The position numbers and the translations under genes are program-made. Shown piece after piece: positions 19,001 to 25,562 of a stretch of 64,000 bases of DNA; positions within the stretch are counted from its first letter, which is position 1, and each line of letters starts with the position of its first letter. The stretch is from Novosphingobium album (ex Liu et al. 2023) (GTDB lineage Bacteria; Pseudomonadota; Alphaproteobacteria; Sphingomonadales; Sphingomonadaceae), in the NCBI RefSeq assembly GCF_029076845.1, contig NZ_JARESE010000001.1, forward strand, positions 124,001 to 188,000, in the 5' to 3' direction. The notes under the pieces are model-generated. The model worked only from the letters and a program-made list of their open reading frames with translations, was not told where the DNA came from and did no database searches.

Positions 19001-20136
19001 CCCGTAGTCGCGATCGAGCCCGAACCCAGCGCGACACCGTTGGCCACGGTGACCTGCGCGCCGTTGCCCAGCGCGAGGCCACTGCCGCCCGTCACCTCGG
19101 CACCATTGCCCAAGATCATGGCGCCGTCGGCGGAGACGGTGTTGCTGTTCCCGATCACGCGCACGTCGCTCAGCGCACCATTGATCGCGTTGTTGTTGCC
19201 GAACACGCCACTGTAATTGGCCGCGATCGTGCCGTTGTTGTTACCCACACTGAAAGTGCCGGTGCCGGTGATCGTGGTGGGGTCGCCGATCGCCACCGAA
19301 TTGTCGCCAGACACGACATTACCGGTACCGATCGAGATCGTGTTGACCCCGCCCGCCATGGCACCATTGCCGAGAGCGATTGCGCTGTTCTTGGTGGCCA
19401 CCGCTTCCGGCCCGATCGCGATGCTCCGATTGCTCGTGGCCGATGCACCGACGCCTGCCGCAAGCGCATAGTCACCCGTCGCCGCCGCATCGGCGCCAAT
19501 GCTTATCGCGGCGATCGCGGGGGAATGAGCCGAACCGCTACCTCCCCCGGCATTGGTTCCGATGGCGATAGCATCGGAACCCGTCACGTATTGACCCGCC
19601 GCCGTGCCGATCAAGACGGCTCGCTGGCTGTCCGGCATGGCCGCGCCGGTTTCACTGCTGCCGATCCTGACATTCGCCTCCTGGCCGGGCACACCGCAAT
19701 TGGGCTGGAAAGTGCCGATGCCAGCCGCGCCCAACGGCGAGGACCCGTTCGGGCACAGCGCAATGCCCGAACCTTCCCCCTTGATGACGACCTGCGATTG
19801 CGCGCTGGCCGGTGTCGTCACCGCCAGAGCCAGTATCGGCAGCAGGCTTCCCGCCAGAACCAGGGGTTGAAAGCCCGATTGCCGTGCGCCGGCCCAGCGA
19901 ATGACGGACAGCCCCGTGACATGGACGCGCGAGACTTTGCCACCGAAGCCGAGCGGACCGATGCCCGATCGCCGACGGTCCATGCCCAGCGTCAGGCAGG
20001 AAAGACGAAGGATTGCCATGATCCGGCGGCGCAACGTCCACCCTGCTCCGACCACCCCGACGATCGCGCCGAAGTGCGCTGAGGCGGCCGTCCTTTGATC
20101 GCCGGCCATTCCCCCACGGGTCGATGTCTTGTTCAT
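13060..20136 (-). CDS. Giant YadA-type trimeric autotransporter adhesin
   Basis: A 2358-residue type Vc adhesin. The ATG at 20136 follows AGGA closely and begins M-N-K, like extended signal peptides, but the segment before the predicted A-S-A cleavage site is unusually long (about 112 residues). The passenger alternates YadA/Hep_Hag head repeats (A-V-A-L-G-x-x-S-x-A), stalk and neck segments (I-T-N-V-A-A-G-T-x-x-x-D-A-V-N-V-x-Q-L), five G-Y-V-P-T-G-A modules and four H-Y-Y-S-V-N-D linkers. The last 90 residues are the membrane anchor, including the D-Y-T-D-D-A-I-A-G coiled coil and four strands ending in V-G-M-G-F-Q-F. It should trimerise, self-export and mediate adhesion. A BamE-like and a DUF4019 gene follow. 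Confidence 0.95.
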   Translation of the reverse strand: MNKTSTRGGMAGDQRTAASAHFGAIVGVVGAGWTLRRRIMAILRLSCLTLGMDRRRSGIGPLGFGGKVSRVHVTGLSVIRWAGARQSGFQPLVLAGSLLPILALAVTTPASAQSQVVIKGEGSGIALCPNGSSPLGAAGIGTFQPNCGVPGQEANVRIGSSETGAAMPDSQRAVLIGTAAGQYVTGSDAIAIGTNAGGGSGSAHSPAIAAISIGADAAATGDYALAAGVGASATSNRSIAIGPEAVATKNSAIALGNGAMAGGVNTISIGTGNVVSGDNSVAIGDPTTITGTGTFSVGNNNGTIAANYSGVFGNNNAINGALSDVRVIGNSNTVSADGAMILGNGAEVTGGSGLALGNGAQVTVANGVALGSGSIATTGPGVGGYVPTGASVAHAAAVAATTSSLGAVSVGDVDQYRQITNVAAGTAATDAVNVAQLQAAQDAATTHYYSVNDAGTQRANYANDGATGIDSMAAGVGASAAGVNDTAVGAYAGANVTGGMSGTYLGTAAGIRSTGGLNTYVGFNAAADAQGSQNVALGSSAGGLVNGDGNAAVGYGAGVGVQGDGNFALGYLAGGAMTGDGNAAIGRFAGLAAVGNRNYISGESAGIATEGSDNIAIGTSAGTGFSIDPASGVVTDHDGNPVGSADPVHVALNDTVALGNRAYVAADRTIAIGANSEATAEDALALGTNAAATGVDAIAIGRDALATGSVAMGAGSKAGGGGAAFGDNADAGGTPLSVATAITKGTALGNGAVVTQSEGVALGSGSIAGTAAGVAGYVPAGTNATRAAAINATTSTLAAVSVGDAANGQFRQITGVAAGTAASDAVNVAQLQAARDAATTHYYSVNDGGTQQANYNNDGATGLDSLAAGVNSTAAGIYGVALGAGSEAASGNNVSVGRGAGQGASGKNNTALGVFAGQNNSGEENISIGLAAGSGGAGNGQISIGTFSTPGIGADRAVAIGYGASTAANAVDAVAIGSAQANVAGSIALGSGSVASTAAGVAGYVPTGASGAQTAAINATTSTLAAVSVGDAANGQFRQITGVAAGTADSDAVNVAQLQAVAADAAAGQSHYYSVNDGGTAGGNYNNDGATGLGSLAAGIGAVATDSNDIAVGFGSAATGNESLAVGSSAAASAQGTVAIGNLTTASGDYGVAVGAGSSASGVSSSAFGSTAYASGYSATALGAIANASGDYAVALGTGTSASGYGSIANGLFSSATVDNGVALGSNSVANTAAGISGYVPTGANAAQAAAIAATTSTLGAVSVGNAANGQFRQITGVAAGTADSDAVNVAQLNAVQAVAGAGFNVTTGASGTGTVSGTSVANVAPGATQTITAGNNISIAQNGTGLTIATNPDLISNSLTTGNTTVNNAGVAIAGGPNGTVALANTGLDNGGNTITNVAAGVNATDAVNVSQLQAVQATAGAGWNVTTAATGTGTVTGTSVANVSPGATQTITAGNNISITQNGTGLTIATNPDLISNSLTTGNTTVNNTGVAIAGGPNGTVALANTGLDNGGNTITNVAAGVNATDAVNVSQLQSAVAASQTHYYSVNDGGAAQGNYANDGATGSGALAAGVNTTASGDHATAMGQNSSASGTNSLALGTTANASAEHATAIGNNAMATAQGAIGIGWTDGVNGGANGVDSVAIGSGSSAAQENSTALGAYADAAGTNSLALGAHSSATVDDAVAIGANSTASLAGGVALGSGSVADTAAGVAGYVPTGANAAQAQAVTDTTSTLAAVSVGDAANGQFRQITGVAAGTADSDAVNVAQLKAVEAVAGAGWNVTTAATGTGTVSGTSVANVAPGATQTITAGNNISITQNGIGLTIATNPDLISNSLTTGNTTVNTNGLTIAGGPSVTTTGINAANTVITNVAAGAVNATSTDAVNGSQLYQVQQVASAGWNISAQGANSSNVGPGGSVDLRNSDGNIVVSKSSSSNDVTFNLAKDITVDTITVNEGANIANTLNVTNNNVTIAGGTTINVGGNTINNVANATQNDQAVNLGQLNDAVDNVHLGFSGNEGGTVTRYNGEVLAIRGGATTAGTYSAGNMKTVTDAATGTVTVQIADSPKFGNVVINDGATGKITGVTAATLSETSKDAVNGSQLVALGNSVADALSPSSSYNPTTNTINTSISVGGTTYTNVEAAIQFAGQGWNVTTGAVGTGVATGTSVANVAPGATAAIIAGDNVVVHQDGSNVQVALNPDIKVNSVSVAGGPTINSGGISLAPGDTLDMGGNKIVNVAAGTAPTDAVNVSQLATVLDQANDYTDDAIAGVRFDLSRFRRDANGGTASAMAMSQVPQAFEPGMGIAGVGVSTWQGEQAVAFGLSKASDNGRVIIKATGTYNTRGQGGGAVGMGFQF
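15541..16266 (-). repeat. Two tandem near-identical 363-bp repeats inside the adhesin gene
   Basis: Copies at about 15541-15903 and 15904-16266 differ by scattered substitutions and encode 121 residues each, running from T-A-G-N-N-I-S-I through P-D-L-I-S-N-S-L-T-T to D-A-V-N-V-S-Q-L. A third, more diverged partial copy lies at about 14540-14830. The exact codon period points to duplication by recombination or slippage within the stalk region. Confidence 0.85.
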
Positions 20137-20505
20137 AGTTCCTGCCCCATCATGCAACCACAAAGTGCCCAAGGCTCATTCGAGTCTCAGCATTCATTCC
20201 CCGCTGATAGGTCGTTACAATCCGCAAGACTGTTAAATATTGTAAATTTATCTCCTAAAAGGCCGGATATGACGGAAATTTGCCAATAATATCGGAAATC
20301 AAGTTTCAATATTTTGGCATTATATTTCAGTTATCGGGGAGTTCCAGTATCTCCCCTCCCTTAATCCTGACAATTATTTGCAGTTAACCCCGGAGAGAGC
20401 GTCTATAGGCTGAACGGCCCAGTGGATGAGGACGCTATCGTCCAGGGGCACGCCATTGGTTCGCGCCTTCGCGCTGATCGTGAAGACTTCGTGTAGGGGA
20501 CAATC
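20137..20505. promoter_or_regulatory. AT-rich divergent promoter region between adhesin and GGDEF-EAL gene
   Basis: About 370 bases of markedly lower GC content, especially 20215-20335, lie between two divergent genes and must hold the promoters of both. A hairpin with 6-base arms (GGGGAG at 20336-20341, CTCCCC at 20351-20356) sits in the middle. No regulator site can be named. Confidence 0.55.
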
Positions 20506-21765
20506 TTGGGGCAGTTTCCGTTACAGCCCGAAAGCAAGCGGACTTCGGACGCTGAACACAATCCTGTCATCTGCCCAGGGGATCCGCGCCCTTATCTGCG
20601 GCTCGATAACCTGCATCAGATCAAGGCCGCCTTTGGATCCCACGCGGCGGACAAGGTGCGTCGACTGGTCATCGCGAAACTGGCGCAACGCCCCGGCGAT
20701 CGGGACCAAGTCATTGAGGCAAAAGCCGTTCCGACCGACGACGACTGGCTGGAGATATGCCTGCCCGCATCACTGATCGCGCAAGGGGCAACGCCGGAAC
20801 TGGCCTGGCAGCGCCTTGCGCCGAGCCTTTGCGCGGAACTGTCGATGCAGGCGTTCGATTGTGACGGCCGAAAAGTCCACGTATTGCCGTCCTGGCACGT
20901 GTCGCCGCAACACGATGGCCACGCCGGGCCCTTCGCACCGCACGCCCTTGCCGCGTCAGACCCGGCGGCGGTCCATGCGGCTTATGATACGGAATGGCGC
21001 CGTCAATATCGGGCTGACATGGCGTCGGTGGCCGCGCTCCTGGCAAAGACCGCCAAACGGGAACTGCTGCTGGCCTGGCAGGCTATCGAACATTTCTCGG
21101 ACCGTTCCAACGTCCTGTATTACAAGGCATCCCCGTACACGGTCGACGAGAGGGCGACGGCCCCTTTTGTCCCGCACGAAGCGCTGGGAGCGCTTGATCG
21201 TCTGGGCTTCGCCCCGCTTCTTGACCTGCATATCCTTGATCGGTTGCTCGACGAACTCGATGCCGCGCCTTCGACGATGGCTTTTGGCATGAGCGTGTCA
21301 CTGGCCAGCCTTGTGGCAGAACGTTGGGCCGCGCAAATCGAAGGCAGCTTGAGAGGCAAACCCGATCTTACGCGCCGGCTCTTCATTGAACTGCCGGAAA
21401 TCTCGCCGACGCTGATCTCCCGGGCCATCGGCTTTGCCGACCGGATGCATCGGCTGGGGTGCCGCGTCGTTCTGACAGGCTTCGGCACGGGCATTGCCTC
21501 GATCCGCAACCTGCTTGCTTTGCCGGCCGATATCGTCAAGCTCGATGGCTACTTCCTGCGGCGCGCGGGCCTGTCCGACCGCGACCGGCAGATCTTTCAG
21601 AGAATTGTCGAACTGGCACAGGCGATCGCCGCCTTCGTCGTGGCCGAAGGCGTTGAGACAGCCGAACAATACCAAATGGCTCGGGAAGCCGGGGTCGAAT
21701 GGCTGCAGGGTAATTGGCCGAAGCCTCCGACGCCTATTCGCCCGTGGATGGGACAACATCGGTGA
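20506..21765 (+). CDS. Degenerate GGDEF-EAL protein, probably catalytically inactive
   Basis: A 419-residue cytoplasmic protein starting at TTG after a GGGGA ribosome site. Residues about 28-90 resemble a GGDEF domain (L-R-L-D-N-L-H-Q-I-K-A-A-F-G-S-H-A-A-D), but the signature position reads T-D-D-D-W. Residues about 185-405 are an EAL domain in which the key residues are changed: E-A-L reads E-R-A (215-217), the V-N-L-S site reads V-S-L-A (264-267) and D-D-F-G-T-G reads T-G-F-G-T-G (324-329). E295, K345, the V-A-E-G-V-E-T motif (379-385) and Q-G (401-402) remain. Missing metal ligands argue against phosphodiesterase activity; it may be a c-di-GMP receptor or scaffold. It faces the adhesin and overlaps the next gene. 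Confidence 0.85.
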   Translation: MGQFPLQPESKRTSDAEHNPVICPGDPRPYLRLDNLHQIKAAFGSHAADKVRRLVIAKLAQRPGDRDQVIEAKAVPTDDDWLEICLPASLIAQGATPELAWQRLAPSLCAELSMQAFDCDGRKVHVLPSWHVSPQHDGHAGPFAPHALAASDPAAVHAAYDTEWRRQYRADMASVAALLAKTAKRELLLAWQAIEHFSDRSNVLYYKASPYTVDERATAPFVPHEALGALDRLGFAPLLDLHILDRLLDELDAAPSTMAFGMSVSLASLVAERWAAQIEGSLRGKPDLTRRLFIELPEISPTLISRAIGFADRMHRLGCRVVLTGFGTGIASIRNLLALPADIVKLDGYFLRRAGLSDRDRQIFQRIVELAQAIAAFVVAEGVETAEQYQMAREAGVEWLQGNWPKPPTPIRPWMGQHR

Positions 21766-22004
21766 AGAGAACTCACAAACTGGACAGATTGGAAACTCGG
21801 TACGACAGTGCGGATTCGGTCGGGGCGAACAGGCCAACGCCGTGGCGGAGGCCAGACGCCGATCTTGAGCCCGAGACATCGGAAGCGACCGACGACTGCG
21901 CTTCACCATTCCTGATCGGGCTGATCAACGCCTTGCCGCTGTCCATCGCCTTATGGGTGGTTTTCCTGGGGGTTGGCTGGTGCGTGGCCGACTGGCTGAG
22001 GTAG
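21762..22004 (+). CDS. Small membrane protein translationally coupled to the GGDEF-EAL gene
   Basis: An 80-residue frame whose GTG start overlaps the upstream stop (shared GTGA), the classic layout for translational coupling. The first 48 residues are charged and polar (Arg, Asp, Glu). A single hydrophobic segment at about 52-75 (L-I-G-L-I-N-A-L-P-L-S-I-A-L-W-V-V-F) is followed by A-D-W-L-R. The likely topology is a cytoplasmic N-terminus with one helix. I do not recognise a family. The coupling suggests it partners the inactive EAL protein, perhaps bringing it to the membrane; this is inference. Confidence 0.6.
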   Translation: MKRTHKLDRLETRYDSADSVGANRPTPWRRPDADLEPETSEATDDCASPFLIGLINALPLSIALWVVFLGVGWCVADWLR

Positions 22005-22780
22005 CTCGCTTCCGCCGCGAGAAGCCAATTGTTCAGCTTTTTTAACATATGAAGTCAGGATAGGCGGCTTTATCGCGAGAATCGGGGCCTTTAGGTTTCG
22101 CGTTCGCAAAAGTCGCCCTATCGGGAGCACCGGTCGGGAACAAGGGAAGGGATGCATGGGGATGGCTTGCCATAAACGCCCGAAGAACAATGCCAGGTTT
22201 GCATGATCGGCGAGGTTAGGATGGCCCGATGGGCGCCTTGGCGCGATCCCGGACCGCCTCCACTGACGCGTAAGGCACCGCTCATATTCGTCATATGAGC
22301 GGCCGCGAATGAGTCTGCAAAGCATTGCGTTCATGTCGACGTTCTTTGGCCAGCGCCATCGGGCCGCCTGGCCCCGAGCGCGGCCTGAGCATCAGGCTCC
22401 CGAAGCCTGATCGCCAAGCAAGCGAGGAGGTTGGCCGGTTCATCGGTCTCCCGCCGCACATGCTCGTCAGGGGCATGACCAGCGGCCCCGGTGAAGGACA
22501 CCGAAACCACCGCGCGCTTGAAAATTGCCGGTCTGTGCTCGCAAGTGTGCAGCGCTGTTGTGCCCGGAGCCTCGGCAGTAACGCCTGACGTCTGCCGACA
22601 TTCGTTCCGCAAGCTGGCCGCAGGGCTCGTTGCGGCCGGAAATGTCAAAGAATGTAAGGCGCCCTGTTAGGCCCCGGACCTGTGCACTACTCGACCATGG
22701 ACATCCAACGAGAGGGGATAGCACGGCAGGCCATGACTCAAATTGAGCAATGGTCCGCATCGTGTTGTTGAGACCATAAC
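22005..22780. other. Long intergenic stretch without a convincing gene
   Basis: About 775 bases between the small membrane gene and the response regulator. Frames on both strands up to about 125 codons overlap each other and show no domain, signal or membrane pattern. The only structure seen is the hairpin at 22597-22646. It may be decayed sequence, consistent with the nearby IS remnant. Confidence 0.5.
22597..22646. repeat. Two-tier hairpin in the intergenic region
   Basis: An outer stem pairs GACATT (22597-22602) with AATGTC (22641-22646) and an inner stem pairs GGCCGC (22616-22621) with GCGGCC (22632-22637). Similar CGACATTC-type palindromes are often dispersed in sphingomonad genomes, as far as I recall. 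No other copy was found in this window. Confidence 0.4.
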
Positions 22781-23422
22781 ATGCGCATCGGCATCCTTGA
22801 AGATGATGTTACCCTATTAAAACAAATCGAAAATATTCTAATTGAAGATGGCTATTGCTGCCGATCCTTTTTTACCGGCCAAGAACTCATGCGCTTCCTG
22901 GTACGTGACAGTTTCGACGTGCTTATCATTGATTGGAATGTGCCGGAAATATCCGGAATTGACCTGGTCAAGTGGTTAAGACATCGCGATACGACCCATG
23001 TCCCGGTCATCATGCTGACAAGCCGCATCGACGAGGACGACATCGTGCGCGCGCTCAATGCCGGCGTCGATGAATATATCGCAAAGCCGGTATCGCCGGC
23101 GGTACTGCTGGCGCGCGTGCGCGCCTTGCTGCGTCTTGCCTATCCGAAATCCGGCTTAAGCAATCTCGAGCAATACGGACAGTTCGCGTTCAACACGAGA
23201 ACGGAAACGCTGAGCATTCACGGCGATCCTGTCCAGCTCACCGCTCTGGAATTCAGCCTGGCCCTGCTGCTGTTCCGCAACCTGAACAGAACACTGTCGC
23301 GTTCCTATGTGTTCGAGACGGTTTGGGGTGGTAACAAGACGCTCCAGACGCGAACCGTCGATACCCACATCTCGAACATCCGGCGCAAGATCGGCCTGCG
23401 CCCCGGCAGGTCGCACCAGTGA
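22781..23422 (+). CDS. OmpR/PhoB-type response regulator, C-terminus truncated
   Basis: A 213-residue regulator. The receiver domain (1-118) is complete: acidic pair D8-D9, phosphorylation site D51 in V-L-I-I-D-W-N-V-P-E, T80 and K102 in A-K-P-V. The winged-helix domain starts near 128 and keeps the recognition helix (R-T-V-D-T-H-I-S-N-I-R-R-K-I-G-L), but the frame ends at once in unrelated residues and a stop. The wing hairpin that normally finishes the domain (G-Y-R-L) is missing. The break falls where IS5-family transposase sequence begins on the other strand. There is no histidine kinase beside it. DNA binding may be weakened or lost; otherwise codon use is intact. Confidence 0.8.
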   Translation: MRIGILEDDVTLLKQIENILIEDGYCCRSFFTGQELMRFLVRDSFDVLIIDWNVPEISGIDLVKWLRHRDTTHVPVIMLTSRIDEDDIVRALNAGVDEYIAKPVSPAVLLARVRALLRLAYPKSGLSNLEQYGQFAFNTRTETLSIHGDPVQLTALEFSLALLLFRNLNRTLSRSYVFETVWGGNKTLQTRTVDTHISNIRRKIGLRPGRSHQ

Positions 23423-23571
23423 GCCCCTGAGCGTAGAACCCACAAACATCCGTTCACGAACAAGCGGTTATCTGATCCTGTCCGACCCGGATCGCTCGCC
23501 TTGCCCGGCAGCAAGGGCGCCACCTTCGCCCACTGACCATCGTTCAACTCGTATCGCTTGACTGCCATCAT
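23404..23571 (-). mobile_element. IS5-family transposase remnant (N-terminal fragment)
   Basis: The leftward frame from 23571 begins M-M-A-V-K-R-Y-E-L-N-D-G-Q-W-A-K-V-A-P-L-L-P-G-K and continues to S-G-A-H-W-C-D-L-P, the N-terminal domain typical of IS5-group transposases. After about 56 residues it passes into DNA antisense to the response regulator, so the DDE catalytic part and the right end of the element are gone. The upstream IS end is probably within 23572-23640. A deletion joining the element to the regulator gene explains both truncations. Confidence 0.8.
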
Positions 23572-23933
23572 ACTCTCCGCGCCTCAACACGGAGCCCTAT
23601 GAATCAGCCTTCAGACCTTTTGGGAATCATGAATGTCGATCCCGCCTAGGCCTAACCGAGCCGACAATACCGTTCAATCCATGCATGTCTGGCGAAACGC
23701 CGGACAGGGCGCAACGCCCATTCGCGTGAAGCTGTTGAAATTTTGTCGTAGCGCCAGCCATCTGTCAAGCTGCGTGGCAAATCGTAGCCATCCGAACGGT
23801 ACGAAGATTTTGGCACGGCTCGCGCAAGCCACCTTCTGATTGTAGGTAGAAACGAGTGATTGTAGGTAGAAACGAGGATCGACGCCGAATCGGCGTATAT
23901 TATCTCTCTAAATCAATAACATACGGTGAGATG
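23572..23933. other. IS left flank and intergenic sequence before the tRNA gene
   Basis: About 360 bases without a supported gene. The first 50-70 bases are probably the end of the broken IS element. A perfect 20-bp tandem duplication lies at 23837-23876, and the stretch up to the tRNA is AT-rich. Confidence 0.4.
23837..23876. repeat. Perfect 20-bp tandem duplication
   Basis: The unit TGATTGTAGGTAGAAACGAG occurs twice back to back (23837-23856, 23857-23876), about 60 bases from the 3' end of the tRNA-Ser gene. It could be a slippage product or a trace of an excised element. Confidence 0.8.
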
Positions 23934-24023
23934 TGGCGGAGCGGGAGGGATTCGAACCCTCGATACGGGTTACCGTATACACACTTTCCAGGCGTGCGCC
24001 TTCGACCGCTCGGCCACCGCTCC
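23934..24023 (-). tRNA. tRNA-Ser (anticodon GGA)
   Basis: A 90-base class II tRNA read leftward. The acceptor stem GGAGCGG pairs with CCGCTCC, followed by G and an encoded CCA. The D arm (TGGCCGAGCGGTC), anticodon loop CTGGAAA (anticodon GGA, reading UCC and UCU), a long variable arm typical of serine tRNAs and the T arm (GGTTCGAATCC) are all visible. Confidence 0.97.
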
Positions 24024-24115
24024 GTATGCCAGGTGGCTCAGCCGCCGGGCAAGGCAAGCCCCCTAGCGGTACGCGGGCGCTTTCGCAAGGCGTGGCGGGA
24101 TGGCAGGGTGGTAAG

Positions 24116-25162
24116 ATGAAACGACTCCTTTCCGGCATCGCCCTTGTCCTTGCTCCCCTGCCCGCCCTGGCGGCACCGCCGGCCGTGCCCGAGGCGGGGG
24201 TGACGCCCGGCGCCGTGGTCGCGGCGGCGGCGGCCGGGGAGTGGCGGCGGATCGCGCCGGGCGATCTGGTGGTGATGGACCTTGCGCCGCTGGCGGCGGG
24301 TCCGGCGGGGGCATCGGCGCCCCGGCGGGTGGTGATCCAGCTGATCGCGCCGCCGTTCTCGCAAGGCTGGGTGGAGAATATCCGCAAGCTGGCTGCGGCG
24401 CACTGGTGGGATGGGCTGGCGATCGTGCGCGTGCAGGATAACTATGTCGTCCAGTGGGGTGATCCCGATGGCGACGATCCGCGCAAGGCCAGGCCCTTGC
24501 CGGCGGGGCTGCGGGCGATGGCGGAGCGCGACTATGTCGTGCCGGTGCGCTCCGCCGGCGCGGGCAAGACCGATCCGGCGCTTGCCATCCCGGACGGCGG
24601 CAGCTGGGCCAGCGATCCCTACGTGCAAGGTGCCGCCCCCGCCTCGCCGGCGGGGCTGACGGGGTTTTCCGGGGGCTGGCCGATCGCCTACCTGCCCCGC
24701 GGCCCGCATGAGGACGGCGCGGGCGGCGCGACCGGACGCATGGTGGGAGAGGCATGGCCGGTGCATTGCTATGGCTCGGTGGGTGTAGGCCGCAGCGTTT
24801 CGCCCGATACCGGAACGGGGGCGGAGCTTTACACGGTGATCGGCCATGCGCCGCGCCAGCTCGATCGCAACATCGCGGTGGTGGGCCGGGTGATCGAGGG
24901 GATCGAGCACTTGTCCTCGCTGCCGCGCGGCACCGGGGAACTGGGGTTCTACGAAACGGCTGCGGAGCGCGTGCCGATCGTCGCGATGCGGCTGGGCAGC
25001 GAGGTGCCGGGCCTGCCCGCCTACGAATACCTGGCCACCGACAGCGAGAGCTTCGCCCGCTATGCGCGCGCCCGCGCCAACCGCAAGGATGACTTCTTCA
25101 TCCGGCCGGCGGGCGGCGTTGACGTGTGCAACGTGCCGGTGCCGGTGCGCCGCGCGCGGTGA
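24116..25162 (+). CDS. Exported cyclophilin-type peptidylprolyl isomerase
   Basis: A 348-residue periplasmic protein; the ATG at 24116 gives a signal peptide ([11 protein letters not shown] then A-L-A-A-P), while the longer open frame would cross the tRNA. The cyclophilin fold is split by inserts: [14 protein letters not shown] near 65, [21 protein letters not shown] near 100, and the late segment [24 protein letters not shown] near 245. It should catalyse prolyl cis-trans isomerisation in exported proteins, though some active-site positions differ from model cyclophilins. The stop overlaps the start of the next gene. Confidence 0.85.
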   Translation: MKRLLSGIALVLAPLPALAAPPAVPEAGVTPGAVVAAAAAGEWRRIAPGDLVVMDLAPLAAGPAGASAPRRVVIQLIAPPFSQGWVENIRKLAAAHWWDGLAIVRVQDNYVVQWGDPDGDDPRKARPLPAGLRAMAERDYVVPVRSAGAGKTDPALAIPDGGSWASDPYVQGAAPASPAGLTGFSGGWPIAYLPRGPHEDGAGGATGRMVGEAWPVHCYGSVGVGRSVSPDTGTGAELYTVIGHAPRQLDRNIAVVGRVIEGIEHLSSLPRGTGELGFYETAAERVPIVAMRLGSEVPGLPAYEYLATDSESFARYARARANRKDDFFIRPAGGVDVCNVPVPVRRAR

Positions 25163-25473
25163 GCGAGCACATCGCGCACCGGGGCGCGCTCTGGCGCTGG
25201 ACCCGGGCGACAGGCGCGGCCTCGTGGCATTTCGTGACGATCGACGGCGCGGCGGGCGAGGCGCTTTCCACCACGGCGCTGATGCGCCGGCTGGAAGGGA
25301 CGGCGCGCGGTTTCGGCTCGCTCAGGGTTGTCGCCACGATCGGCGGGAGCCGGTTTGCCACATCGGTGTTCCCGTCCAATCCTGAAGGCTGGATGCTGCC
25401 GGTCAAGGCCGCGGTGCGCAAGGCGGAAGGCATCGCCGAGGGCGACACGGTGGAGATCGTGCTGGAAGTTTGA
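25159..25473 (+). CDS. DUF1905 domain protein
   Basis: A 104-residue protein whose GTG start overlaps the cyclophilin stop (GTGA), so translation is probably coupled. The compact beta-barrel DUF1905 pattern is visible: W-R-W-T-R-A-T-G-A-A-S-W-H-F-V-T at the start, G-F-G-S-L-R-V-V-A-T-I-G-G-S-R-F-A-T-S-V-F-P in the middle and G-D-T-V-E-I-V-L-E near the end. The domain has no established biochemical function. Pairing with a periplasmic isomerase is unlikely to be physical because this protein has no export signal. Confidence 0.8.
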   Translation: MSEHIAHRGALWRWTRATGAASWHFVTIDGAAGEALSTTALMRRLEGTARGFGSLRVVATIGGSRFATSVFPSNPEGWMLPVKAAVRKAEGIAEGDTVEIVLEV

Positions 25474-25484
25474 GAGCGCGTCCG

Positions 25485-25527
25485 GGAATGGGCCCATGGA
25501 CGCATGGCGGCACCAGCCCGCTCCCCC
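25485..25527. repeat. Partial (left half) copy of the double-hairpin repeat
   Basis: The stretch GCATGGCGGCACCAGCCC with the following CGCTCCCCC matches the left arm of the complete element at 45611 (one substitution over the first 23 bases), with a similar GGGAAT lead-in. The opposite arm is missing. It sits between the convergent DUF1905 and rsh stops. Confidence 0.55.
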
Positions 25528-25562
25528 GCCCAACCGCGAATACGGCGGGAAAGCGTTGTGCC

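Noticed and set aside
14540..19030. Regularly spaced repeats that might suggest a CRISPR array
   Set aside because: The repeats are long, in frame, degenerate and code for the adhesin modules; there are no short unique spacers and no cas genes.
12973..20082. Three very long open frames antisense to the adhesin
   Set aside because: They are produced by the repetitive GC-rich coding of the adhesin; their sequences are low-complexity Arg/Asp/Val-rich strings.
22325..22648. Possible small genes on both strands in the 22-kb gap
   Set aside because: The frames overlap each other, lack ribosome sites and protein features, and sit in apparently decayed sequence.
23633..23839. 68-codon frame between the IS remnant and the tRNA
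   Set aside because: No recognisable family, composition unlike neighbouring genes, and it runs through likely IS end sequence.
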